Shown one piece after another: positions 25,945 through 34,835 of a stretch of DNA of 64,000 nucleotides (position 1 is its first letter; every line of letters starts with the position of its first letter). Below the pieces are notes generated by a model. That model ran no database searches, had not been told where the DNA came from, and saw nothing but the letters and a program-made list of their open reading frames with translations. Origin of the DNA: Butyrivibrio hungatei NK4A153 (lineage in GTDB: Bacteria > Bacillota > Clostridia > Lachnospirales > Lachnospiraceae); NCBI RefSeq assembly GCF_000424465.1, contig NZ_AUJY01000012.1, positions 1 through 64,000 on the forward strand. Reading direction: 5' to 3'. A program made the translations under genes and the position numbers.

Positions 25945-27249
25945 TTAAAGTGTCTCATACCATTTGGTTGCAATAGATTTGATCTCTTCCATGAACCCCT
26001 TGGCGTCAAGCTCGCCGGATGCATATTTTTGGAAGGCAAAAGAAAGACCTCTCTGTCCAAGTCCTGAAGGCATGTCCATCCAGTGCCAGTTCGAAGTTTT
26101 GCCGGAAGAGATATATTCAGAGATCACAGAAGCAAAAGGATCTGAGGCTACGAAGGTACAATCGGTGAACGGGCTTACGAATCCGGCTTCTTCAACGAGA
26201 ATCTTCTGTGCGGATGACTCTGAGCACCATTCAAGGAATGCTTTGGCAGCTTCCACCTGACCTTCTTTGGGTATAGCCCACCAAGACGGTGCGCTTGTAA
26301 GTATTGTGTCCATGCCATCCTGAAATGCATATGGGATCATTCCGACTTTGAAGTTTCCCGCAGAAGCATATTCGCTTGCGTTGTCGCCGGTCATTGCTGC
26401 GCCGATCCATGAGCCCTGAGTGATAAATGCATATTTGCCTGAAGCAAAGTTTTTTACCTGATCGGCATATTCTCCTGTAGTTTTCAAATCGGGATCGGAG
26501 TATTCATTAAAAAGACCTATCATCGCGGCATAGTCCATGAATCTGGACTCATCGAGTTTGCCGCCGTCGTTAAGAAGGTCGATGTATGTTGTATCGGATC
26601 TGTCGAGGCCTGAGTCGATGTATGCGCCAAAGATGTGGTTACCCGCTGACCAGCCGAGGTTTTCAGCTTCGGTAAAATAGCCTATAACAGCTCTCAGTCC
26701 AAGTTCATCTTTTTTGGCATCTATTGTTTCAAAAGCAGATCTCATCGACGCGGGGCCTGTTATGGAAGAAGGATCGACTCCGCATTTAGAGAGGATATCT
26801 GCGTTATATGCAAGCCCGATTGCTTCTGTTGTGAAGGGAAAGCCAAGTGTGCCGTACTTGGAATCTACGAATTCAGCATCAGTACGGCTGACCCAGTTCT
26901 GATCGCTCAGATCGACAAGAAGTCCCTCCCAGTTTGAAAAACCGGAGGCTTCGCAAGAGATAATATCCGGCATCTGATCAGACAGATAGTAACCCTTTAT
27001 CATTGCCTGAACATCTGCGCCTGCATCAACTCCCATAACTTCCACAGTTATTCCTGTTTCCTGAGTGTATTTGGAAGCAAGAGTTTCCATCTGTGTTGCG
27101 ACTTCACTCTTTGTATTTAGGAGGGTGATTTTTTCGACGGGAGTGGCTTCTGAAACTTCAGATTCAGTCGAAGTTTTTTTACCGCATCCGGTTAAAACAT
27201 TGTTTATTGCCAACAACGAGATTAAAAAGGCGATAAAAAGTTTTTTCAT
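25945..27249 (-). CDS. Family-1 solute-binding lipoprotein paired with the chemoreceptor
   Basis: The 434-residue protein has a lipoprotein signal (NVLTGCGKK), then a full sugar-type ABC binding-protein fold (KYTQETGITVEVMG; TEAIGLAYNADIL; ASGKYAFITQGSWIGA; PSWWAIPKEGQVEAAKAFLEWC). No ABC permease or ATPase genes lie nearby. It is directly upstream of the chemotaxis receptor in the same operon, so a sensory rather than uptake role is likely. The ligand is probably an oligosaccharide by family, but unproved. Confidence 0.85.
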   Translation of the reverse strand: MKKLFIAFLISLLAINNVLTGCGKKTSTESEVSEATPVEKITLLNTKSEVATQMETLASKYTQETGITVEVMGVDAGADVQAMIKGYYLSDQMPDIISCEASGFSNWEGLLVDLSDQNWVSRTDAEFVDSKYGTLGFPFTTEAIGLAYNADILSKCGVDPSSITGPASMRSAFETIDAKKDELGLRAVIGYFTEAENLGWSAGNHIFGAYIDSGLDRSDTTYIDLLNDGGKLDESRFMDYAAMIGLFNEYSDPDLKTTGEYADQVKNFASGKYAFITQGSWIGAAMTGDNASEYASAGNFKVGMIPYAFQDGMDTILTSAPSWWAIPKEGQVEAAKAFLEWCSESSAQKILVEEAGFVSPFTDCTFVASDPFASVISEYISSGKTSNWHWMDMPSGLGQRGLSFAFQKYASGELDAKGFMEEIKSIATKWYETL

Positions 27250-27339
27250 ACAGACCTCTTTTCTTGATGACAGATATTAATGTTTACGATATTTCATAAT
27301 ATTATTATCCAATAAATAGATGTAGAAGTGATAAAAAAT

Positions 27340-27356
27340 TTATGAAATTTTCATAA
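27340..27356. promoter_or_regulatory. Perfect palindrome TTATGAAA-T-TTTCATAA
   Basis: 8+1+8 perfect symmetry. The half-site within TTTCATAATATTA recurs at 27292-27304, 57 nt away, between the palindrome and the solute-binding gene. This is a plausible two-site operator for the sensory operon. Confidence 0.45.
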
Positions 27357-27362
27357 TATTAC

Positions 27363-27391
27363 AAAAGACCCGCGGAAAACCGCGAGTCTTT
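27363..27391. terminator. Terminator after the GGDEF genes
   Basis: AAAAGACCCGCGG-AAAA-CCGCGAGTCTTTA. On the minus strand it reads AAGACTCGCGG..CCGCGGGTCTTTT, ending the diguanylate cyclase operon 17 nt past its stop. Confidence 0.85.
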
Positions 27392-27407
27392 ATCGATAAA
27401 AGCTATA

Positions 27408-29093
27408 TTACCTTGTTTTTCCAATCTCTGCGTAGTGCTTGCGCTTTGCATCGTACATCTTCTTGTCGGCAAGCATGAATACCGAATGGACATCCTGTTC
27501 CTCTGTTTCGGAACGGAAAGCATATCCGTAAGATACGCTGTGGTTTACGTCAGGATCTTCTTCGTCAAGTTCCAGGAGAAGATCGTCTAACTTTTTAAGA
27601 AGGGCATCAAGTTCTTCGCGGCGTATACTGTCGAATATGGCGAGGAATTCGTCACCACCTGTTCTGAAGCAGTCGCCTTTTCTGCTAAATACCTTGGAAA
27701 GCGCATCCGCAAAGCTCTTGATAAGCTTATCTCCGGCGGGGTGACCGTCGTTATCGTTAACCTGTTTCAGACCGTTAAGGTCAAGGCTGACGATACAGTA
27801 GTCAAGATCGGAGCGTTCAAGGTCGTTGAGCTTCATATCACAGCTTGCTCTGTTGGGAAGTCGTGTAAGCGCATCCTCGTAGGCAAGTTGTGTAAGAGAT
27901 GCATATTCTTTTCGCTGAGCATAGAACTTTGTCATGAATACAAAGTGGTTAAGCAGCTGCGTTACTACGAAGAACAGTGCGGCCGAAGGAATCAGGAATC
28001 TCATTATAAAGCTGTCTCTGCAGTCGACATTCTTGTTCAACATGTCGAAAAAGACAAGCAGCATAAAGCTCAAACTTACGAATGTGATACCAAACATGAT
28101 GATCTGCGTTGAAGGATTCCGTGTTTTGCTCCTAAGGTCCTTTATGTTGTACATGATCAGCGCAAGGAACGACAGCGTTGACAATATGTAGTAAGGCATC
28201 AGGAAATGATGTATGTGCACTTTGTTCAATAAGTGAAGAACAATAAAAAGTATGCTGAATGCCAGTGTCGCAAAGCCAAGTACTGCGATGACCGAATAAA
28301 CATTTTGCTTGTGCAGGTTGTATATAAGCAGATATATGCACGGGACAAGCAGGTATAGCGATATATAACTTAGGAACGTGGTCATTTCCTTGGTAATAAG
28401 GAACGTTGTGCAGTCAAATGTTGTTAAGAGCCAGAGGCCCAAAAGTATTACGATAAGCGAGCATATAATCTGTGTAAATACGCCCGAAGATCTCATGTAC
28501 AGGACAAGTGAGATCAATAGGAAAATGTGTCCGAAAACGATAAGGAACATTCCCGTTAGGAGCGGATATGCCGCAGTATACAAAAGGAATCTGTATATAT
28601 CGTCGTAGTTACCCAGAAGCGGGGTAATGATATTGATCTTCGTATCATTTTCAACTACGTATAGATCGATTGACAGTTTTTTTCCTTCAAAATCTCTTTT
28701 CAGAGGAATAATGTTGTAGCCTGTTCCAATGAAGGAGCCGTCTGTACGGGCATCCAGGTTCTCTTTTGCAATGGTATAACCGTCAAGAAATACTTCGTAA
28801 GCGCAGTGCTGGGTCTTAAATACAAGATAAGGGAACGGCGCATTGTTCTTAGTAAGAGGACTCGGCCTTGTCAGTGTTATCTTGTCTCCTCGTGAGAAGG
28901 TAAGACCAAGCTGGTCACTTAAGTTTGATATATCTGTGTTTAAGTACTGCTGGTTCTTATAAGTAATTACCCATCCTTTTTGAAGTTTGAACTGCGGATA
29001 CCAGGGTACGACCTTGAGGAATGTGGTAAATACAAATGATATAAGCGCAATAAAAAAGATTGATGAAAGGGCGAAGGTGATATGTTTACGCAT
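27408..29093 (-). CDS. 7TMR-DISM-like diguanylate cyclase (GGDEF), downstream copy
   Basis: About 561 residues from the second ATG (AGGAGG 9 nt upstream; the first ATG, six bases earlier, is only 3 nt from it). There is an N-terminal membrane span, an extracellular beta-rich domain of ~150 residues, seven predicted spans (~180-390) and a C-terminal GGDEF domain (LTRLPNRASCDMKLNDL; FRTGGDEFLAIFDS). The active-site GGDEF is intact. The aligned I-site RxxD is missing, so product inhibition may be weak. It makes c-di-GMP in response to an external signal. It overlaps the upstream paralogue. Confidence 0.88.
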   Translation of the reverse strand: MRKHITFALSSIFFIALISFVFTTFLKVVPWYPQFKLQKGWVITYKNQQYLNTDISNLSDQLGLTFSRGDKITLTRPSPLTKNNAPFPYLVFKTQHCAYEVFLDGYTIAKENLDARTDGSFIGTGYNIIPLKRDFEGKKLSIDLYVVENDTKINIITPLLGNYDDIYRFLLYTAAYPLLTGMFLIVFGHIFLLISLVLYMRSSGVFTQIICSLIVILLGLWLLTTFDCTTFLITKEMTTFLSYISLYLLVPCIYLLIYNLHKQNVYSVIAVLGFATLAFSILFIVLHLLNKVHIHHFLMPYYILSTLSFLALIMYNIKDLRSKTRNPSTQIIMFGITFVSLSFMLLVFFDMLNKNVDCRDSFIMRFLIPSAALFFVVTQLLNHFVFMTKFYAQRKEYASLTQLAYEDALTRLPNRASCDMKLNDLERSDLDYCIVSLDLNGLKQVNDNDGHPAGDKLIKSFADALSKVFSRKGDCFRTGGDEFLAIFDSIRREELDALLKKLDDLLLELDEEDPDVNHSVSYGYAFRSETEEQDVHSVFMLADKKMYDAKRKHYAEIGKTR

Positions 29094-30861
29094 TGGCATT
29101 CACCTCCTCCATCTCGTGTTCCATTTCTTTACGTCCGTGATGTTCTTTTTTCATTTCATACATTCTTGAATCTGCGAGCATATATACTTCGTTTGAAGAT
29201 GCGTTCGGAACCTCGTAGCTGTATGCGTAGCCGTAAGAAGCACTATACTGGAAGACCTGCTCCTTAAGGTTCCAGTCGGACATAAGAGAGTGGAATTCGT
29301 GTATTCTCTTGGTACAGCTTGATGCATGTTCGCCAAGCATTATAACGACAAATTCGTCTCCACCCATACGACCGATGAGGTTTGCATCCCAGAAGCAATC
29401 TGTCAAAATTGTTGCAAAGCCGGTAAGCAAGCGGTCGCCTTCGTGGTGACCGTATGTATCGTTGACCATTTTCAGCTTGTTCAGGTCGATACTGATGATT
29501 ACATATATACTGCGATCCTGAGAGATAACATTCATTACCTGTTCGCAACGGGCTCTGTTTGAAAGACCCGTCAGAGGATCGGTGTAAGCGAAATCAGACA
29601 ATCTCTCCTGCAGTGAAGAAATCTTGCTACTGTAGATACTGTAGAACATGTAACTGATAAGCAGGCAGGAGACGAAGATAACGGCGCCAAAAGTAAATCC
29701 GTTACCGTAGTTCTGGGAATATCCGCGGTTGCTTGAATACTTATGGATGTTGAACATAGCTATATCTATGGAGGAAGATATAATGAATGTCACAACACCT
29801 ATGAGGAAGAACATATCTGAATTGAGATTTCTGTTCTGTGAGTTTCGGAAATGCTTTCTGTTTTTTACCAGAATTACCAGAACCATAATGGTCTCGCTGA
29901 CAATGTAACCCTGAATAAAGGCTGTCATAGCAGAAAAACGCTTGATCGTAGACAAGTGCAGAATTGTCATTCCGGCGAAAAGAAGGAAATCAAATATTAC
30001 AAGGAGTTTCAAGAATCTCTTGAGTTTGCCCCTGAATATTGAAATGAAATAGCCCAAAATAGAGATAGGCATACAAATAAACGATGAATATTCGCAAAAC
30101 GAGTTAGTCATCGGGTTATTTATAAGCATATCGATGAAATCAAATCTGGCAACAATGTATGTTCCGAATAGGAGTGAAGTAAGCCCGCTGAAAAATAGTC
30201 GGGATTCCTTATTGTGATACAAGAACATATAAGGAGAAATGACTATAAGAACAAGCCCGAGCACTACAAGGAATACTCCGGCAAACAAATTAATTGTATT
30301 ACTTAAAAGATGATAGGATAATATATCAACACTTGAACCTATAACAAAAGGAGACAGCGAAGAAAATGATGCTTCTCTTGTGCCGATGAAGGTGATCGTG
30401 ATTTCCTCTTCAGAATAGCCTTTTACAATAGGAACGTGATTGTATCTGTTTGGAACTTCTGTGGTCTGGCTGTACAAATCTCTACCGTAAGTGTATATTT
30501 GCCAGTTTTCAAGCTTATCGGCTTTCTTGGAACGCTCGGCATAATGACGAATATTAACATCAACGATGCTGTGCATCGAATAAAAGTAGAGGCATAACGA
30601 ATCATCACGAATCGGAGGAAGTACTCTGGTCAAAGAAAACGTATCGCCTTCATTGATAACAGGTACTTGTACGTCGTTAAGATTCTTGTTTGTAGCTATT
30701 TCTTTGCCGTTATAAGTAACGGTCCAACCATCATCTATCGGTATTAACTCTGAGGTATATTGGTAGGAAGAATCAATAATTTTCACAAATGAAAATATGC
30801 CCACCAAGATAAGCAGTAAGAAGCCTACTGCTATCAAATTGTTGTTAATTCTAAATTTCAT
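29086..30861 (-). CDS. 7TMR-DISM-like diguanylate cyclase (GGDEF), upstream copy
   Basis: The 591-residue protein has the same architecture as the following gene: signal-anchor, extracellular region (YTSELIPIDDGWTVTYNGKE...), seven spans and a GGDEF domain (LTGLSNRARCEQVM; GRMGGDEFVVIM). It has a Met/His/Glu-rich C-terminal tail. The I-site position reads W..N instead of R..D. The two share the DGWTVTY-type N-terminal motif and are clear paralogues from duplication. The end overlaps the next start. Confidence 0.88.
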   Translation of the reverse strand: MKFRINNNLIAVGFLLLILVGIFSFVKIIDSSYQYTSELIPIDDGWTVTYNGKEIATNKNLNDVQVPVINEGDTFSLTRVLPPIRDDSLCLYFYSMHSIVDVNIRHYAERSKKADKLENWQIYTYGRDLYSQTTEVPNRYNHVPIVKGYSEEEITITFIGTREASFSSLSPFVIGSSVDILSYHLLSNTINLFAGVFLVVLGLVLIVISPYMFLYHNKESRLFFSGLTSLLFGTYIVARFDFIDMLINNPMTNSFCEYSSFICMPISILGYFISIFRGKLKRFLKLLVIFDFLLFAGMTILHLSTIKRFSAMTAFIQGYIVSETIMVLVILVKNRKHFRNSQNRNLNSDMFFLIGVVTFIISSSIDIAMFNIHKYSSNRGYSQNYGNGFTFGAVIFVSCLLISYMFYSIYSSKISSLQERLSDFAYTDPLTGLSNRARCEQVMNVISQDRSIYVIISIDLNKLKMVNDTYGHHEGDRLLTGFATILTDCFWDANLIGRMGGDEFVVIMLGEHASSCTKRIHEFHSLMSDWNLKEQVFQYSASYGYAYSYEVPNASSNEVYMLADSRMYEMKKEHHGRKEMEHEMEEVNANA

Positions 30862-30926
30862 TCTGATTCCCTCATAATTTCATATATTAAGTATATATCG
30901 AGATTGAGAAAATTCCTAGAGTATTA

Positions 30927-30955
30927 TTCACATTTGATATTCTTTGGGCTATTAT
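30927..30955 (+). promoter_or_regulatory. Promoter of cca, predicting a leaderless mRNA
   Basis: TTCACA, 17-nt spacer, TATTAT. The expected start, seven bases after the -10, is the A of the cca ATG at 30962. Confidence 0.55.
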
Positions 30956-30961
30956 GAAGGT

Positions 30962-32296
30962 ATGATTATTAAACTACCGGAAAATGCAAAAAAGATATTG
31001 GATACCATGCATAAAGCTGGTTTTGAAGCATATGTTGTCGGAGGATGTGTAAGAGATGCGCTTCTTTCAAGAGAACCGGGTGACTGGGACATAACAACAA
31101 ATGCTTTGCCTGAAGATATAAAAAAGCTTTTTAAACGAACGGTCGATACGGGAATTGAACACGGAACGGTCACCGTTTTGATGGATAAAGAGGGATATGA
31201 AGTCACAACGTACAGAATAGACGGAAAGTACGAAGATAACAGACATCCAAGTGAAGTGACATTTACAAAGAGTCTCACCGAAGATATGAGACGCCGTGAC
31301 TTTACCATAAATGCCATGGCTTATAACGAGGAAGAAGGGCTTATAGACAGGTTCGGAGGAATCGAAGATCTTGAGAATAAGCTGATAAGATGCGTTGGAG
31401 AGCCTGCAGAGAGGTTTTCCGAAGATGCACTTCGCATAATGAGAGCCGTCAGGTTTTCGGCCCAGCTTGATTATGATATAGAAGAGAAGACAAAAGAGGC
31501 AATAAAAGAGCTTGCGTCTACGCTTTCCAAGATAAGCGCAGAGAGAATCCAGACTGAGCTTGTAAAGCTTCTTGTTTCCGACCATCCGGAAAAAGCGCAG
31601 GTTATGTACGAACTTGGAATCACTAAGGTGATACTTCCCGAATTTGATGCGTGCATGGAGACTTCTCAGGATAATCCCCATCATATGTACAACGTCGGAG
31701 AGCACATTATCAAGTCGCTCGGATATGTGAGAAACGATAAAGTTTTAAGGCTGACAATGTTTTTGCATGATATAGCGAAGCCTTTGACGATAACAACGGA
31801 TGAAGAAGGCGTTAACCATTTCCATGGCCATGCACAGCTTGGCGAGAAGATGGCACATGACATTTTCAGACGCCTTAAGTTTGACAGAAACACCATGGAC
31901 AGGGTGTGCAACCTTATTAAGTACCACGATGACAGGTTCCCCGCTACCGCAAAGAATGTGCGAAGAACCATGAACAGAGTGGGAGAGGATGAGTTTCCTT
32001 TTCTTCTTGATGTGAAATATGCGGATACAATGGCTCAGAGCGAGTATTACCGCGAAGAAAAGCTCAAGAATATTGAGGATTCAAGAGCTCTTTATGAGAA
32101 TATAAAAAAGGAAGGCGAGTGCGTGAGCCTTAAGAAGCTTGCGGTTAACGGCAAAGACCTTATCGCTCTGGGAGTGACTCCCGGAAAGCAGATAGGAGAA
32201 GTGCTCGGAGCTATGCTTGAAGACGTCATTGACGAGCCTTCGCACAATACTAAAGAATATCTGCTGGATTCTGAGCAGTTAAAAAAATTCTTTTAA
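30962..32296 (+). CDS. cca: CCA tRNA nucleotidyltransferase
   Basis: The 444-residue protein has the class II nucleotidyltransferase head motif (YVVGGCVRDALL, then GDWDITT with the metal-binding DxD), the RRDFTINAMAYN region, the neck region, and a C-terminal HD-type segment (FLHDIAKP). It adds or repairs the 3' CCA of tRNAs. That matters here, because the tRNA-Pro in this window lacks an encoded CCA. Start chosen at MIIKLPENAKK. An upstream in-frame TTG lies before the -10 box and would not be transcribed. Confidence 0.93.
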   Translation: MIIKLPENAKKILDTMHKAGFEAYVVGGCVRDALLSREPGDWDITTNALPEDIKKLFKRTVDTGIEHGTVTVLMDKEGYEVTTYRIDGKYEDNRHPSEVTFTKSLTEDMRRRDFTINAMAYNEEEGLIDRFGGIEDLENKLIRCVGEPAERFSEDALRIMRAVRFSAQLDYDIEEKTKEAIKELASTLSKISAERIQTELVKLLVSDHPEKAQVMYELGITKVILPEFDACMETSQDNPHHMYNVGEHIIKSLGYVRNDKVLRLTMFLHDIAKPLTITTDEEGVNHFHGHAQLGEKMAHDIFRRLKFDRNTMDRVCNLIKYHDDRFPATAKNVRRTMNRVGEDEFPFLLDVKYADTMAQSEYYREEKLKNIEDSRALYENIKKEGECVSLKKLAVNGKDLIALGVTPGKQIGEVLGAMLEDVIDEPSHNTKEYLLDSEQLKKFF

Positions 32297-32320
32297 AAGA
32301 TCATGTATGAGGGGATGAAC

Positions 32321-34150
32321 ATGAGAATAATCATGAGATCTGTAAGAGCATTTACGGCAGTGTTTCTTGCGGCCGTTTTTACCTGCGTATACAGCGCAGA
32401 TGTAAGTGCCGCCGTAAAAAATGAAAAGAAGAGCGTATCGCTTATCGGAAAATACGATTCTTCCGACACTGCTTCGATTCGCTCCATAGATTCGGAAAAT
32501 AAGGAAATCAGATTCAGAAATCATTCTACGGGAAAGACGTATACCCTTAAATATGACAATACAAGCATGATGTACGACTTAAGGGGAACGCCCATGTCGG
32601 CGAGACTCTTAGAAGAAGGTCAGATTGTTGATGTCAATTTCCTTAAGAGCAGCAAGCATATCACTTCGCTTAAGGTATCGGATGAAGCGTGGACTATTGA
32701 TGATACGCGTAGTCACGAACTTGTAAGGGGAGACGGAACCGCAAGAATACTGGGAGAAACTTACAAGCTTGATTCAAGAACGCTGATACTTGCGGACGGA
32801 GCGCCTGCCATAGCAGAAAATGTACTTACGACCGACAATATCAAGGCATACGGAATTGGAAAAGAGGTATACAGCGTTGTTGTTACAAGCGGACACGGTT
32901 ATGTCAGCCTGTCATCCGACACTGTTGATGAACACAGTCTTGTCGGAGCATGGCTTGAGCTTGATAATGACGTTATTTACAAGATTTCTCCCAATATGCT
33001 CTTAAGTGCGCCCGAGGGCGATTATAATCTGCAGATCATCGGAAACGGAGCAGAGTATAAAACAAATGTTACAATAAACAGGAACCGGGAAACCGTCATT
33101 GATACGAGAAATGTCAAGATAACCAAGCCAAAAGAGGGACTTGTGTCATTTGAGGTAACTCCCGCAGATGCCGAGATTTACATCGACGGGGAGCAGGTTT
33201 TTGCCGATACTTCAAAGTCAGTAAGCTACGGTTACCACAATCTCAAGGTAATGGCCGAAGGATATATCACACAGAACAAGTATCTTAAGGTGGGTACGCC
33301 TAAATCTGTGGTAAAGATAGAACTTGAGCCTGATTCTGATAATGCGGATTCATCAAACAGCTCATCATCGGACAGTTCGTCTTTTTCTTCATCATATGAT
33401 AAGACAAATAAGTCAACGAGCGCTGTTTCTGTTGCGTCACTTCCGGGAAAGAGCTCTGCCGCAACATCGGCTTCAAGCATAACCGACAAGGACAAGACGA
33501 AGAACCAGAAGAACAAGGTTATCGAAGGTTATAAGGTTTATGTGGATTCGCCTGAGGGAGCGGAGCTGTTTTTTGACGGAAATTATATTGGTGTAGTGCC
33601 GACCAGCCTTAAAAAGGTTTCAGGAAATCATGAGATAATACTTAGGAAAAATGGTTATAATACGAAGAGCCTTCGTGTAAACATAGACGCGGATGAGTCG
33701 GATGTGTCATATAACCTGGGTGAGATGGCAAAAGTGAAGGAGGATACTGAGACTAAGCCTAAGTCTGAAGAGAGCCCCACAGCCGCTTCGACTGAAAAAC
33801 AGGCAGAGAATCCGTCTAAGGCAGCATCCGAATCTACAACGCATGACTTAGGTAAGAAGGAGACTCCTTCTTCATCGGAAAAGTCCGATACATCCGCAGC
33901 CACAGAGAAAACGACTGCAACCGCGCACTATGCAAGCACGGCTTCTTCCGAGGAAGATGAAAGTCCGTCAAAAAAGTCAACAGCAGACGCAGCTAATAAG
34001 AGTTCGACAAAAGAAGATGAGACAACGTCTGTAAATAAGAAAGACTCTGATAATAAAGACGGTAAAAAAGCCGGTGACAACAAAGATAAGACAGGGAAAG
34101 ATAAAAATAACAACAGTGATGCGGCAAATACCGCATCAGGAGAGGAATAA
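32321..34150 (+). CDS. Secreted PEGA-domain protein
   Basis: About 609 residues from the ATG with GAGGGG 6 nt upstream (two in-frame ATGs lie earlier). A signal peptide ends near ADVSA, then a ~220-residue beta-rich part. Two PEGA domains follow (~270-325, GLVSFEVTPADAEIYIDGEQ; ~402-455, VDSPEGAELFFDGNYIG), separated by a Ser-rich linker. The last ~130 residues are Ser/Thr/Lys/Asp low complexity. PEGA domains are beta-sandwich surface modules related to S-layer-type folds. It is co-transcribed with cca and rqcP, an unexpected place for a surface protein. Function unknown. Confidence 0.8.
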   Translation: MRIIMRSVRAFTAVFLAAVFTCVYSADVSAAVKNEKKSVSLIGKYDSSDTASIRSIDSENKEIRFRNHSTGKTYTLKYDNTSMMYDLRGTPMSARLLEEGQIVDVNFLKSSKHITSLKVSDEAWTIDDTRSHELVRGDGTARILGETYKLDSRTLILADGAPAIAENVLTTDNIKAYGIGKEVYSVVVTSGHGYVSLSSDTVDEHSLVGAWLELDNDVIYKISPNMLLSAPEGDYNLQIIGNGAEYKTNVTINRNRETVIDTRNVKITKPKEGLVSFEVTPADAEIYIDGEQVFADTSKSVSYGYHNLKVMAEGYITQNKYLKVGTPKSVVKIELEPDSDNADSSNSSSSDSSSFSSSYDKTNKSTSAVSVASLPGKSSAATSASSITDKDKTKNQKNKVIEGYKVYVDSPEGAELFFDGNYIGVVPTSLKKVSGNHEIILRKNGYNTKSLRVNIDADESDVSYNLGEMAKVKEDTETKPKSEESPTAASTEKQAENPSKAASESTTHDLGKKETPSSSEKSDTSAATEKTTATAHYASTASSEEDESPSKKSTADAANKSSTKEDETTSVNKKDSDNKDGKKAGDNKDKTGKDKNNNSDAANTASGEE

Positions 34151-34390
34151 ATGAGATTAGATAAGTATTTAAAAGTAACAAGATTGATAAAAAGACGCAC
34201 AGTAGCGAATGAAGCCTGCGATGCGGGAAGAGTTCAGATAAACGGAAGACCTGCAAAGGCTTCTGCCGATGTAAAAGTCGGAGATAAGATAACCATCGGA
34301 TTTGGTAATAAAGATGTGAATGTCGAAGTGCTTGATGTGCGGGAAACAATACACAAAGAAGACGTAACAGAGCTATATCGCTACATTTGA
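34151..34390 (+). CDS. rqcP: RqcP, S4-domain ribosome quality-control factor
   Basis: The 79-residue single S4 domain (MRLDKYLKVTRLIKRRTVAN...AGRVQINGRPAK) is the YabO/RqcP/Hsp15-like family. RqcP stabilises the P-site tRNA on the 50S subunit during RqcH-driven alanine tailing of stalled nascent chains. It begins immediately after the PEGA gene stop, with AGAGGAA upstream. In spore formers it is followed by yabP/yabQ; here divIC follows directly. Confidence 0.9.
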   Translation: MRLDKYLKVTRLIKRRTVANEACDAGRVQINGRPAKASADVKVGDKITIGFGNKDVNVEVLDVRETIHKEDVTELYRYI

Positions 34391-34449
34391 CAGGCTTTTA
34401 TAGCATGTATTAAAATAAAAATATATAAAAGCATTTGAAGAGGTGCGAT

Positions 34450-34761
34450 ATGGCGACAAAAGCACGCTACAAAAGGCGTAGTTTTCAAAATAAAGCGGGC
34501 ATCGCGCTCGCGTCGTGTGTGGTTATAATTCTTGCGACTGTTGTGTCCATAAAGAGCATCAGTCTTTTTGAGAAGGTTAATGAGTATGAGGAGAAGGAAG
34601 CTTACCTCAATGCCCAGATCGATGCCGAGGTTGCAAGGGGCAAGGAAATAGCCGAATTTGAAAGATATACCCAGACACGAAAATATATAGAAGAAACCGC
34701 TAAGGATAAACTTGGACTGGTTTATCCCGGTGAGATTGTTTTTAAAATTGAGGACAGGTAA
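34450..34761 (+). CDS. divIC: DivIC/FtsB-type septum formation initiator
   Basis: The 103-residue protein starts at ATG with GAAGAGGT upstream (an in-frame TTG five codons earlier has none). It has a basic cytoplasmic end, one span (~18-38) and a coiled coil (~44-75), then the EETAKDKLGLVYPGEIVF motif that is the FtsB/DivIC hallmark. It is part of the FtsL-DivIB-DivIC complex of the divisome. Confidence 0.88.
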   Translation: MATKARYKRRSFQNKAGIALASCVVIILATVVSIKSISLFEKVNEYEEKEAYLNAQIDAEVARGKEIAEFERYTQTRKYIEETAKDKLGLVYPGEIVFKIEDR

Positions 34762-34784
34762 TTTGTTATTATTTTGCGGAGCAC

Positions 34785-34831
34785 AGCGCAGACAATGATA
34801 CGGGTACGTATAGGTCTGCGCTTTAATTTTT
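34785..34831 (+). terminator. Hairpin between divIC and tilS
   Basis: AGCGCAGAC / GTCTGCGCT, nine-bp arms, 20-nt loop, followed by TTAATTTTT, ending only 5 nt before the tilS ATG. It acts as a terminator or attenuator, or it stands in for the tilS ribosome site. Confidence 0.55.
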
Positions 34832-34835
34832 CAAT

